Assembly (NCBI GenBank): GCA_963920635.1
Contig: OY987299.1
Span: 134,227,373 to 134,291,372 of the forward strand
Direction: 5' to 3'
DNA from: Pseudeuparius sepicola
Taxonomy: Eukaryota; Arthropoda; Insecta; Coleoptera; Anthribidae
Length of the DNA stretch: 64,000 nt
Both the position numbers and the translations under genes were made by a program. The notes beneath the pieces were generated by a model that saw only the letters and a list, made by a program, of their open reading frames with translations, made no database searches and had not been told where the DNA came from. This document shows positions 43,851-55,400 of this stretch, in pieces. The number at the start of each line of letters is the position of its first letter. Within the stretch, counting starts at the first letter, position 1.

Positions 43851-46800
43851 ATGGGTAAGTATTTATTTTTTCAGTATTTTATATTTTCTTCAATTATCTG
43901 CCGAAAATGAGGTAATCCAAAAGAATTTATAAATTTTTCTTGTTATATTTTCGCCTAGGATTCTAGATTCCTTCGTATTTTCCGCTTTTAAAGCCGTTTC
44001 CATTAGTTTTTGCATTCTTGTAACCTAAATTCTTGCCTCGATATTCAAAATAAAAAAACATGATGATACAAATATTTGAAGTGTCCGATGTGTTGTGCTG
44101 ACGACAAACTATCCCACAGCGTGCTGAAAGATTATTAATTATTATGTACTTTATTTAATTATGGTGTTTCTGTTATTAATTTTCCCCATTTTTTTAGGTA
44201 TCAGCCGAGACCATTGGCACAAGCGGCGCGCCACCGGCGGCAAGCGCAAGCCCCTCAGGAAGAAGAGGAAGTTTGAGTTGGGCCGCCCGGCGGCCAATAC
44301 GAAACTCGGGCCTCGCCGGGTGCACTACGTGAGGACCCGCGGCGGCAACTTGAAGTACCGCGCCCTCAGGTTGGACACCGGGAATTTCGCGTGGGGCAGC
44401 GAGGGTACGGCGAGGAAGACCCGTATCATCGACGTCGTGTACAATGCCAGCAACAACGAGTTGGTCAGGACGAAAACCTTGGTCAAGAACGCGATCGTCG
44501 TCGTGGACGCGACCCCGTTCAGGCAGTGGTACGAAAGCCACTACAGTCTGGCGCTCGGACGTAAGAAGGGGGCCAAGCTGGTGAGTTGGTAACATTATAA
44601 ATTTGCTTGTGATGCTTGGCAAAAATCCTTTAGTTTCTGTTTTGTTTATTTTTGTTTTTATACATTGAACCACATTTTGTAAAACACCTAGACATTTTCT
44701 AGATATACTAGATGGATTCTTTGGCTAAAATAATCTTTCTACTTCAATTTGTTGAAACAACCTGTGTAAGTAATAGTTCAGGCTGGACCAACACTATATT
44801 AAAAACCTGTGCCTATACTCAAATTATTTTAAGAAGTCCTTACTGGGACTGTCAATTGGTAATTTCGATATCCTAAGTTGGCATCAATGCAGCAAAAAAT
44901 GCAACCGGGTCATAAGTTCAGGTCAGTAACTAGCCCATTTGCACTAATAACACGAAAAGTAACTCGAACAAGAACAACACAGATGATGGTAAAACTCACG
45001 AAACGTAGAAAACCCGCGAATATTTTCATTGCCGAATGTTTGAACCAGTTTGATCGATCTGGAAAACCTTCACTGTCACTTTGACACACCGAAGCTAAAT
45101 TTCCCTGAGTCCGCCCATAGAAGCTGCCAAAAGCAGCTGATTATTACGAAATACCAAAATGAAAAGTGTTTCCATGGCGTTTGAAATTATTATTAAAATG
45201 AGTTGTAGTCATAGTTATTGTTATTTATAGCGGTATAATCGTGATTGCAATTGGGTTTTTATTTTATTATGCACTTTTTTCATATTACTTGGGTAACTTT
45301 TCACATCATAAATCAATGAGTGACGTCATTAACTGGTTGAGACACATATACCAATGTTATACCCATGGTTAACAGAAAATTCCTAGGTATTTTGTGGAGA
45401 ATGTCATCTGGCAAAATCGTGACTTCTTACAGTAATCGGGGTATAGCACTGTTTCAAGCGATCGCCACTGGCGCCACATGACGAAACAAATTTACACGGT
45501 GGTTTTAGTTAAAACACTATTGTTGCAGAATTTTTTATAACGAAGTTAATATTCAAAATAAAATAAAATAAAATATTTGTTTGTTATGTCCCTCTAATTT
45601 GACAAGTTCACATGGCATATTTCCATACATTTTCTTAAGAAAAGCGAGTCTAAAAAGCAAGCAAGAGTATTTGGTACCCTTTGGTTTGTAAAAGCATAAA
45701 ACGCATTAGATTTTTCAGTTTCTTCTTTATATGGAGGACTATTGGTTCGCTTTGAAGCTATAAACAAAATTTTCTATTTTCATTCCTGCATACGTTAAAA
45801 AATACTCTTCCAAAATAATATCTTTAATTTTCGCTACTTCAGCTGGTTGATCAGGTCATACCATAATTCCAAAATAGTGTTTATTCTTCTGCAATTCACC
45901 TAATGGTCTGTGAATACCATTTTCTTCATGTGCGCGAGAATTTCATGTTATCACAAAGAAATCTACCTCGAAAAGCCGTATTAATAGGATAATACTGCCA
46001 AATACTGGACGCAAAGACAATTCGTTACCATAAAAAGAAGCTAAATAGTAATAAAGCTGGATATTTAAAATTTTGAATTTTTTAAACGTCAGAAACTGAC
46101 ATCTCAATAGCCACAGAATACCCCCTTATAACCTATAATAAGTCTCCATTTTTTCATCGTGTAGCGCCACCCCAATCCGTAAACAACAATGAAATATGGC
46201 GGCATGCTCGGGTCTTTAATATAGTGTTGGTCCAGGTTCAGATTCAAAAATTTGTGTCATTATTTTGAGGATATTATCAATTTTAACAAAAATGATGTTT
46301 CCATGCGTGTCATATGAAATTAGATGATTAAATCTACTTGTGCATTTCTGATAATAATATCATTTACGAAAAATATTCTATGTACTTGGCTAGTTTAAAA
46401 TTTATTTATTTTTAGACACCAGAAGAGGAGGCTACGTTAAATAAACCCAAAAGCAAAAAGATCCAGAAGAAATATGAAAGTAGGCAAAAGACGTCAAAAG
46501 TTGAACCTGCTGTTGAAGAGCAGTTCCAAACTGGAAGATTGTTAGGTGAGAATTTTTTTCCAAAACATTTTTTTTAAATTGATAGTTATGTAAAAGAAAA
46601 TTGAAAGTTGTCCATCAAAGCTGACAAGTTTTCTAACCCATTATCCAAGTCATTTCATGATGAAAAAAATGAAGCGAGCACACATTAAAAAAGTGACATT
46701 CGTCTTGAATACCACTTTGTGTGCTATGATCCGCTCGTCATAGTTACTCTGATAAAAGATTATGTATATTTTTTATATACCTAATATAATAAACATTGTT

Positions 46801-46938
46801 CATTTTATGTATTCTTATTTTTTTGTAGCTTGCCTGGCGTCGAGGCCCGGACAATGCGGCAGAGCCGACGGTTATGTGCTGGAAGGAAAAGAGTTGGAGT
46901 TCTACATGCGTAAGATTAAGTCTAAGAAAGCCAAGTAA
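43851..46938 (+). CDS. RpS8: 40S ribosomal protein S8 (eS8)
   Basis: Four exons: 43851-43854, 44198-44580, 46416-46545, 46829-46938, giving 208 residues, the normal eS8 length. The first exon supplies only ATG plus one base (M, then G split), a layout common in ribosomal protein genes. The protein starts [19 protein letters not shown] and includes [39 protein letters not shown] and a basic [17 protein letters not shown] end. It is a structural protein of the small ribosomal subunit in the cytoplasm. GC content rises sharply in exon 2. Intron 2 (1,835 bp) is mostly a transposon-like repeat, and intron 3 contains a strong hairpin. Confidence 0.98.
44780..46237. mobile_element. Transposon-like element in RpS8 intron 2
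   Basis: CTGGACCAACACTATATTAA at the left (44782) is mirrored by TTAATATAGTGTTGGTCCAG at the right (46218-46237). GTTCAG flanks the two ends loosely. Inside, the minus strand at about 45,700-45,960 reads [19 protein letters not shown] next to a stop-interrupted [20 protein letters not shown], an unrecognised decayed protein. Confidence 0.65.
46658..46760 (+). ncRNA. Structured sequence in RpS8 intron 3 (possible snoRNA, unproven)
   Basis: ATGATGA near 46658 and CTGAT near 46750 resemble C and D boxes. Between them GCGAGCACACA pairs with TGTGTGCT and CGCTCG. RpS8 introns host C/D snoRNAs in several animals. The long internal stem is not typical of a C/D snoRNA, so a small palindromic repeat is equally likely. 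Confidence 0.25.
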
Positions 46939-47074
46939 AATGTTTCGTGTACATTAAAAGTTTGTACAACATACGATTTGTTTTTATTAAAATTACGTTC
47001 TACAAAAAAATTACCTTTTTCATTTTGACAAGAAAACTTGTGACAGTTTTGTCATAATCACAAAACGCCGAGAT

Positions 47075-48178
47075 GTATGGAACGCCGTTTTAACATTTAT
47101 TATACTTGGGAGCCGTGTATCATAAAAATTGAATTTTCATTGTCAAATGACATGGCTTTTGAACGACATCCAAATTCGAACAATTTCCATTATCAAACTA
47201 CCATATAAATTCATTTGCTCAAGGTCGAGAATTTTTATGGTACAATTTCTATTATCTGATAAATAAAATTGTCAAGGTCATTATTTTTGCGGTATAATTT
47301 CTTGATAATAAAAATTATATCATAAAAATTCGACTTTCGGTCTCGCTCTTTCAACAGTCTTCCATAGGCACTCATCGAAGGTCAATAATTTTTATGGTTA
47401 ATTTCTATTATCAAATTCGATAATAGAAATTGTATCAAAAAATTTTATGTAACAATTTTTATTATCACATAATGAAAATACATTGAATAAAAATTCAAGT
47501 CTATTTTTATTATCGGAAAGACCACTCTTTTAACTACCATAAAAATTGGTCGAATTTTTATTATCGAAAAGCAACAGACTTTTTATGAAAGAAAATTACG
47601 GTTTCACTTTTAAGTATCATTTTGTACACGTTATAATTTCTTGCATTTCGGTAATAAAAATTCGACCAATTTTTATGGTAGTTAAAGGAGTGGTCTTTCC
47701 AATAATAATAAAAATAGACTTGAATTTTTATTCAATGTATTTTCATTGTGATAATAAAAATTGTTACATATTAATATAAATTAAATATAATTTTTATGAT
47801 ACAATTTCTATTATCGAATTTGATAATAAAATAAAAATAATAAAAATTATTGACCTTAGACTATGACTATGGAAGACTGTTGAAAGGGCGAGACCGAGAA
47901 TGGAATTTTTATGATATAATTTTTATTATCAAATGACAATAGAAATTATACCGTAAAAATAATGACCTTGACGATTTTATTTATCAGATACCTAATAGAA
48001 ATTGTACCATAAAAATTCTCGACCTTGAGCAAATGAATTTATATGGTACTTTGATAATGAAAATTGTTCGAATTTGGATGTCGTTCAAAAGCCATGTCAT
48101 TTTGAAAGTGAAAATCCAATTTTTATGATACATGGCATGGCTCCCGAGTATAATACATGTTAAAACGGCGTTCCATAC
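47075..48178. mobile_element. AT-rich foldback element K, copy 1
   Basis: GTATGGAACGCCGTTTTAAC at the left and GTTAAAACGGCGTTCCATAC at the right are perfect complements. The 1.1-kb interior is a mirror image built from many TAAAAATT and TTTATTATC blocks. A second copy is at 53,541-54,616 inside AAMP intron 1. Confidence 0.9.
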
Positions 48179-48342
48179 AACTCAACGTTAAATGAACAGA
48201 CTAAACTAGTGTGCTCTGAACAATGCAAACGAACAGACCTAAAGAATTCTGAACGTGACTCAGCGTCGATGGAGGAACTTTCAGTCACGATGTTGGAACA
48301 AACCGTGACTTCAGTGATCCAAACAATGTTTATGTTCTAGAC

Positions 48343-49524
48343 CAGGGGTCTCCAAACTACGGCCCGCGGGCCAAATCTGGCCCGTCAGTGTCATCCATTC
48401 GGCCCGCGACAGCTAATGGCTGAGTGTCATTAATCCGGCCCGCGACAGCTAATGGCTTATTGTTAAGTTGGATAATTTTTATACTCCAATTACTGCCACC
48501 TAGAAGTGAGTGGAATACACCAGAACTTCTAGAACCATCGAGGTTCAACAAGAGAAATGGAGTAGGAGAATGCGCTTTGACCTACTGCGCATCCGATTTT
48601 TCGACTATACAGAGGGCGCTTCGACGGCCGCCATGTTAACCCATAGTCTTGTCTTGTAGTTTGTTTACGTTTTGACGTGCTTACTTTTTAATTGCCATTT
48701 TAAGGTCTTTTTCGCGTGTTTAGCGTTTTTGCTGCCGTGTTTTTGTAATCGTGTTGTGTTTTGTGTTCATTAACATGTCTTGCTCTGTAAGAACATGCAC
48801 AAATTGCAAAAGATTTAGACCTGAAGGTATATCCTTCCATTGGTATGTTATTATCCTAGAAATTCTCGGTTTCCCAAAGACCGGGACCTCTATTTGGAAT
48901 GGTTAAAAGCTTTAAATTCGCCCAGCAATGTACTATGGTCGAAGAACGAAGAACAAATTCGTTTGTTCAACACATTTTAAATCTGATGATTTTTTGTTGT
49001 TGGGCAATAAGAAATGCCTCCAGTCAACTTCTATACCGTCGGAAAATTTATCTGACCAACAGAGTGGTCCGAGCCTACCACAAGCTTCAACTTCAACAGA
49101 TTCATTTATTAATTCATTTTAATTTATTTTCCAAAATGTAAAATTACACCTAAACGTAAATAAATGCAACAACAATTTGAAAAAGCAAATTATTTTGAAT
49201 TTGTCGCACTTTCGTGGGTTAAAATGGCGGGAAAAAAACAACGCGATTTGAGCGCTATCTGTTAGTGATGGATAGAGAGAGTACACTACCTATTTCCGCG
49301 TGTAACCACCAGATGTCGTCAAGTGTCGCGGTCGTAAACAATACAGTACAACACAATAGTGATTGAACTAGCGACTTTAGCAAGCGTATGCTCGCTCAGG
49401 GCGCGTACTCGGCGACTAGCCTAGAAATTATAGATACTGGCAGGAGAATTAAAATGGTGTTGGCCCTTGGAACTCACTGATGTAATCAGTATGGCCCCAA
49501 GGCTGAAAAGTTTGGAGACCCCTG
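48343..49524. mobile_element. hAT transposon with exact 8-bp TSD
   Basis: TTCTAGAC duplicated at 48335-48342 and 49525-49532. Terminal repeats CAGGGGTCTCCAAAC (left) and GTTTGGAGACCCCTG-type (right). The CGGCCCGCGGGCC region is typical of Charlie-like hAT ends. It contains a family-2 THAP element rather than a hAT transposase. It arrived after or during the triplication, since sister units have the empty site. Confidence 0.9.
48775..49122 (+). pseudogene. THAP-domain gene fragment nested in the hAT (family 2)
   Basis: MSCSVRTCTNCKRFRPEG and ISFHW precede a possible short intron (GTATGT to TAG, 48843-48858). Then come RFPKDRDLYLEWLKALN, a frame change, and VCSTHFKSDDFL followed by a linker. 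All THAP landmarks are present (Cys pair, W, C..H), but a frameshift blocks translation. Confidence 0.75.
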
Positions 49525-49532
49525 TTCTAGAC

Positions 49533-49686
49533 TGATCTGGAGTAATCCAGAATGCACTAGGAGCATTCATGAAGTGAGGTGGAGCAGGAACAGTAAATTT
49601 GAATTGATCTCGTGGCCGTCTGTCGGATCCTGAAGGATCCATAATTCCTTTTTTGTTCAAGTAAGTGGCAATCCTACGTTGTAGAT
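49533..49686 (-). CDS. Candidate terminal exon of an unidentified gene
   Basis: The minus strand shows an acceptor (TTTCTACAAACAG, ending 49687) and a coding-like stretch DLQRRIATYLNKKGIMDPSG, then RPRDQFKFTVPAPPHFMN, then SAFWITPDQ. Without the hAT it would end SRT-stop at 48330-48332. The hAT instead extends the frame to a stop at 49421. The composition looks like real protein, but I do not recognise it and no partner exon was confirmed. An upstream frame near 49,810-49,940 is possible. Units 2 and 3 keep only its last part. Confidence 0.35.
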
Positions 49687-50234
49687 CTGTTTGTAGAAAT
49701 ATTACATAAGTTACATTACTGCTTAAATTTAATATTTGTAAATCAACAAAAAAGGGAACGAAACTTGATCCAATTAATGTCAAGTGTTCTGAACTTCTTT
49801 AATAATAGTTGTTGAACAAACCTGTCTATTACGCTGCGTTCACAGATCTTACGCTGAGCAAAGTTGTTTAGTGTGTACATATACCAGGATTGTAGCCCTA
49901 CATAACCTATATATTTTGTGGCCCTACAATCATAGAACACTAAGTTCTCTTGAAGTCTTTGAGTTTATTTGAACTACTGAAGGTATTAAACTGTGGTATT
50001 CAGCTTTGTTCATATAAAATACAAAATTTTATATGGCTTTGTTTTCGAGACTTTCAAGATACTCTGTGCAAATTTATTGGGAAAGGATAATAAGACCAGT
50101 TCAATTTTAATAAAACATATAATTACAATTAATGGTCACATTTAGAATGGTACATCTCAAAACCCGAAAAGCACCATCCGAAATATATAAATTTGGATTT
50201 ATTCAAAATCAACACATAAGTACACCTCCTCGGT

Positions 50235-50669
50235 TTACTGCACCTCAAATATTTTTGCCGTCCCATCATCAGACGTAGTCAGAATCCTCTTCTTGTCGTC
50301 GAACGCCGAAATGCTCAATACTCGGTCCGGTGCCCCGTCAAGGTCTCCACCAACGTCCCGCTCTTCACATCGCAGACATAGACGGCGCCATCCGTCGCCC
50401 CTATCAGGATCCTGTCGCCGTCCAACCATTCCATCACCGTCACGGCACACTCGATTTTCGCCTGGTGCCTTATGCTCCGCCTGCCAAGATCCCAGACGCA
50501 TAACTGACCGGAAATCGACCCGGTAACGACCAATCCGAGCGGAGTATTGAACGAAGCCACTTCGATCTCGGAATCGTCGTCTATTAGGAGCGCTCCGATC
50601 GTTTCACCGTCGGTTAACTTGATTATTTGCGCCCCTGGCGCGGTTATAGCTAGAGATGCGTCGGAGTTT
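50235..50669 (-). pseudogene. AAMP last-exon pseudogene, copy 1
   Basis: Very close to AAMP exon 3 from its stop back to GCGTCGGAGTTT, where a THAP fragment begins. One base is missing in the HRTEILSIS region, which shifts the frame. It has no upstream exons, so it is not a functional gene. Confidence 0.9.
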
Positions 50670-50980
50670 GTCTAATTGTTTGTTTTCCATTTTGTTTGTT
50701 TTGGTGTGTGCTTCGGTATTTATTGTAGCTTAGTTTTACAAGAGAACAAACGCTAAAATCGAGTTTTTCGTGCGGTTCCAAGTTTAAAATATTAAAAAAT
50801 GGTAAAAAGGTGCATAGAGTGCAAGTGCCTTTCCTCTAAAGTGAAAAAAGAGAATATTTCGTTCCATAGGTAGTATTTGTAAATACATTTATCTCTTTCA
50901 TAGAGTGAGAAGGTTCAGCTTACTGTTTTCATCTGTATAAAGACACTATAATGCGGTGTCCCCTTTATTCATTTGTCTGA
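50670..50980 (+). mobile_element. Truncated THAP element (723-bp family), copy in unit 1
   Basis: Matches 18,403-18,706, including ATGGTAAAAAGGTGCATA and the right terminal repeat. The left half is missing at the join with AAMP sequence. TGTATAAA near 50,934 is uninterrupted, giving an empty site for the footprint in unit 2. Confidence 0.8.
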
Positions 50981-51322
50981 TATTCTGAACGTGACTCAGT
51001 CACGATGTTGGAACAAATCGTGACTTCAGTAATCCAAACAATGTTCATGTTCTAGAGTAATCTGGAGTAATCCAGAATGCACTAAGAGCATTCATGAAGT
51101 GAGGTGGAGCTCCTAGGAACAGAGTAAATTTTCGAGACTTTCGAGATACTCTGTGCAAATTTATTGGGAAAAGACAATAAGACCAGTTCAATTTTAATAA
51201 AACATATAATTACAATTAATGGTCACATTTAGAATGGTACATCTCAAAACCCGAAAAGGCACCATCCGAAATATATAAATTTTGATTTATTCAAAATCAA
51301 CACATAAGTACACCTCCTCGGT

Positions 51323-51752
51323 TTACTGCACCTCAAATATTTTTGCCGTCCCATCATCAGACGTAGTCAGAATCCTCTTCTTGTCGTCGAACACCGAAAT
51401 GCTCAATATCTCGGTCCGGTGCCCCGTCAAGGTCTCCACCAACGTCCCGCTCTTCACATCGCAGACATAGACGGCGCCATCCGTCGCCCCTATCAGGATC
51501 CTGTCGCCGTCCAACCATTCCATAACCGTCACGGCACACTCGATTTTCGCCTGGTGCCTTATGCTCCGCCTGCCAAGATCCCAGACGCATAACTGACCGG
51601 AAATCGACCCGGTAACGACCAATCCGAGCGGAGTATTGAACGAAGCTACTTCGATCTCGGAATCGTCGTCTATTAGGAGCGCTCCGATCGTTTTCCTTGA
51701 TTATTTGCGCCCCTGGCGCGGTTATAGCTAGAGATGCGTCGGAGTTTATGTC
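51323..51752 (-). pseudogene. AAMP last-exon pseudogene, copy 2
   Basis: As copy 1, but with the HRTEILSIS frame intact and a different deletion of about 13 bases in the KLTDGKT region. It breaks at GAGTTTATGTC, next to a THAP fragment. Confidence 0.9.
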
Positions 51753-52094
51753 AAATTGTTTGTTTTCCATTTTGTTTGTTTTGGTGTGTGCTTCGGTAGT
51801 TAGTTGCTTAGTTTTACAAGAGAACAAACGCTTAAATCGAGTTTTTCGTGCGGTTCCAAGTTTAAAATATTAAAAAATGGTAAAAAGGTGCATAGAGTGC
51901 AAGTGCCTTTCCTCTAAATTGAAAAAAGAGAATATTTCGTTCCATAGATAGTATTTGTAAATACATTTATCTCTTTGATAGAGTGAGGAGGTTCAGCTTA
52001 CTGTTTACATCTGTATAAACTCAGACTAATGAATAAATTAGTCTGAGTGTATAAAGACGCTATAATGCGGTGTCCCCTTTATTCATTAGTCTGA
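51753..52094 (+). mobile_element. Truncated THAP element, copy in unit 2
   Basis: Same extent as the unit 1 fragment, with a 36-bp addition (28-bp footprint plus duplicated octamer) at 52,020-52,055. Confidence 0.8.
52020..52047. mobile_element. Excision footprint of a CTCAGACTAATG-family P-like element
   Basis: 28 bp: CTCAGACTAATGAATAA joined to ATTAGTCTGAG, flanked by exact TGTATAAA repeats (52012-52019 and 52048-52055). Paralogous copies at 18.66 and 50.93 kb have a single TGTATAAA and no insert. The left part is 17 nt of the terminal repeat. Confidence 0.85.
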
Positions 52095-52434
52095 TATTCT
52101 GAACGTGACTCAGTCACAATGTTGGAACAAACCGTGACTTCAGAAATCCAAACAATGTTCATGTTCTAGAGTAATCTGGAGTAATCCAGAATGCACTAAG
52201 AGCGTTCATGAAGTGAGGTGGAGCAGGAACAGAGTAAATTTTCGAGACTCGAGATACTCTGTCTGTGCAAATTTATTGGGAAAGGACAATAAGACCAGTT
52301 CAATTTTAATAAAACATATAATTACAATTAATGGTCACATTTAGAATGGTACATCTCAAAACCCGAAAAGGCACCATCCGAAATATATAAATTTGGATTT
52401 ATTCAAAATCAACACATAAGTACACCTCCTCGGT

Positions 52435-55400
52435 TTACTGCACCTCAAATATTTTTGCCGTCCCATCATCAGACGTAGTCAGAATCCTCTTCTTGTCGTC
52501 AAACACCGAAATGCTCAATATCTCGGTCCGGTGCCCCGTCAAGGTCTCCACCAACGTCCCGCTCTTCACATCGCAGACATAGACGGCGCCATCCGTCGCC
52601 CCTATCAGGATCCTGTCGCCGTCCAACCATTCCATAACCGTCACGGCACACTCGATTTTCGCCTGGTGCCTTATGCTCCGCCTGCCAAGATCCCAGACGC
52701 ATAACTGACCGGAAATCGACCCGGTAACGACCAATCCGAGCGGAGTATTGAACGAAGCCACTTCGATCTCGGAATCGTCGTCTATTAGGAGCGCTCCGAT
52801 CGTTTTACCGTCGGTTAACTTGATTATTTGCGCCCCTGGCGCGGTCACAGCCAGAGATGCGTCGGAGTTTACGTCGATTCCTGTCAGAGCGGTGTTTTGG
52901 GAGTTTGACCAGGCGACTGTCAGTTCTTTGATGTTCCAGAGCTTGAGTTGACCATCGTCGTATCCTGGAAACGACACGTCAGTTATTAGATCAGTTCTAG
53001 AGTGCTCTGGGGCACTCTATTGACACTTATTATTCCTTCCCCCAATGCTGCTTTACCTGCCAACAGTTGCTTTCCATTTGGTAATACCTTCCCACAAGTA
53101 CAAGGACTGCCGTTGGCCGAAGGAATTACTTTACAATTTCCGTTTGGTATCTGCCAAATGTATATGTCCCCTGATTGGCAACCGCACAACAATATATTGG
53201 CTAAAGGATGCCAAATCAACCATTCCATGTCGTCGCCTTCGAAACACCATATCAGCTTCTTTTCTTTCACACTCCACACTTGAATCATTCCTAAAAACAG
53301 GGTCCTATAGGCATGCAAAGAAAATGAAAATTAACTTAATACTTTATAGTAGCCGAACATTTTAAATATAGAATTTTAGAAATTGCAACCGTGGATTCAT
53401 GAAAACAGACCCCCAGATCAGTGTATGCCACTATATTTTGACATAGTCACGTCTCTAAAAAGAATCATTACATCTCAAGTGTTTGCTCAATGGTTTTTCA
53501 TAAATGTATGGCCAGAGAACTATTATTTAGTCTTATTATTGTATGGCACGCCGTTTCAACATTTATAATACTCGGGAGCCATGTATCATAAAAATTGAAT
53601 TTTCGTTATCAAAATGACATGGCTTTTGAACGACATCCAAATTCAAACAATTTTCGTTATCAAACTACCATATAAATTCATTTGCTCAAGGTCGAGAATT
53701 TTTAGGGTACAATTTCTATTAGCTGATAAATAAAATTGTCAAGGGCATTATTTTTACGGTATAATTTCTTTTATGTCATTTGATAATAAAAATTATATCA
53801 TAAAAATTCGATTCTCGGACTCGCTCTTTCGACAGCCTTCCATAGGCACTCGTCCAAAGTCAATAATTTTTATGGTATAATTTCTATTATCAAATTCGAT
53901 AATAGAAATTGTATCATAAAAATTGTATTCAATTTATATGTAACAATTTTTATTATCACATAATGAAAATACATTGAATAAAAATTCAAGTCCATTTTTA
54001 TTATCGGAAAGACCACTCTTTTAACTACCTTAAAAATTGTTCGAATTTTTATTATCAAAATGCAACCGAATTTTTATGAAAGAAAATTACAGTTTCTCTT
54101 TCAAGTATCATTTTAATTTGTACACGTCTAATTTCTTTCATAAAAATTCCGTTGCATTTTGATAAAAAAAAAATTCGACCAATTTTTATGGTAGTTAAAT
54201 CCTATTTCCGATAATAAAAATAGACTTGAATTTTTATTGAATGTATTTTCATTATGTGATAATAAAAATTGTTACAAATAAATTAAATATTATTTTTATG
54301 ATACAATTTCTATTATCGAATTTGATAATTGAAAGAGCGAGACCGAGAATCGAATTTTTATGATATAATTTTTATTATCAAATGACATCATAGAAATTAT
54401 ACCGTAAAAATAATGACCTTGACAATTTTATTTATTAGATAATAGAAATTGTACCATAAAAATTCTCGACCTTGAGCAAATGAATTGATGGTAGTTTGAT
54501 AATGGAAATTGTTCAAATTTGGATGTCGTTCAAAAGCCATGTGATAATGAAAATTCAATTTTTATGATACATGGCTCCCGAGTATGTATAATAAATGTTA
54601 AAACGGCGTTCCATACTGTTGTCTTATGTATCTTATCTAAAGTTGTGATAGCTTTAAGCAAGGTTTTATTTATAACAACCATCATAATATATACTATATT
54701 ATTTTCTTTACTACTAACCAGAGAAATCACCATTATTTACCTCATTCCTCTAATGAGAAGTAATGTTAATATTTCTCTCCCTAGGTAAATAATGATAATA
54801 AAAAAATACCTAGGTAAATAATGAAAAATTTTCTATATGACATTTAAAAATTAGTTTCATTTTATCAGTTTGACAACTGAACTGAAGTATTTGAAAAAAG
54901 CGAGAAATGACTAAAATATCACAGTCTAATCAAATATGCAAAATATGGCTATATTTCAATGTTAGTAGTAAAAAAAATTCTATACCTATGCACTTCGGTT
55001 GAGAAGGCCATTATTTACCTCGCATATCGGCTCTATGCGCCCCAAGATATAAAGATGCTCGGTAAATAATTGCTCACTTCTCAACCTTAGTAATATATGT
55101 ACTATTTCTATTCTGCTGATCCTGGACCTAACTTTCTAGCAACATTCAAGTATGTTGTCAAAATAAAGGAAATGCAACCATTTTTAGCAATATATTTTAA
55201 TTTCTGAAGCAAAGGGGTCCTGATAAACGAGACATGGAAAAAAAATCAGTTTAAACTTACCTCCCATATCACCAGTGGCCACATAGTGACCATCGTGGTT
55301 AAAGCACACTTCTGTGATCGAATCCTTGTGTCCCGTACACTCGAAAATCACTTCCCCATTATTAGGATTCCAAACGTACGCTATATCGTCCTCGCCTCCT

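Larger units (their letters stand above)
48245..52964. repeat. Tandem triplication of the AAMP last exon and 3' flank
   Basis: Three units begin at 48245, 50981 and 52095 (each at (T)ATTCTGAACGTGACTCAG). Each has the same 3'-flank sequence and then AAMP exon 3. Units 1 and 2 break off at the same place in the exon and join a THAP-element fragment. Unit 3 leads into the intact gene. Unit 1 alone has the hAT insertion and about 450 bp of extra flank missing from units 2 and 3. Confidence 0.85.

Noticed and set aside
44194..44673. 159-codon open frame antisense to RpS8 exon 2
   Set aside because: It is the mirror of a GC-rich conserved exon; RpS8 on the other strand explains it fully.
46658..46760. 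Confident C/D-box snoRNA in RpS8 intron 3
   Set aside because: Boxes are present by chance-level similarity, and the interior forms a long stem that a C/D snoRNA should not have; kept only as a low-confidence entry.
51323..51827. AAMP copies as expressed paralogs
   Set aside because: They contain one exon only, with a frameshift or internal deletion and a transposon join at the 5' side.
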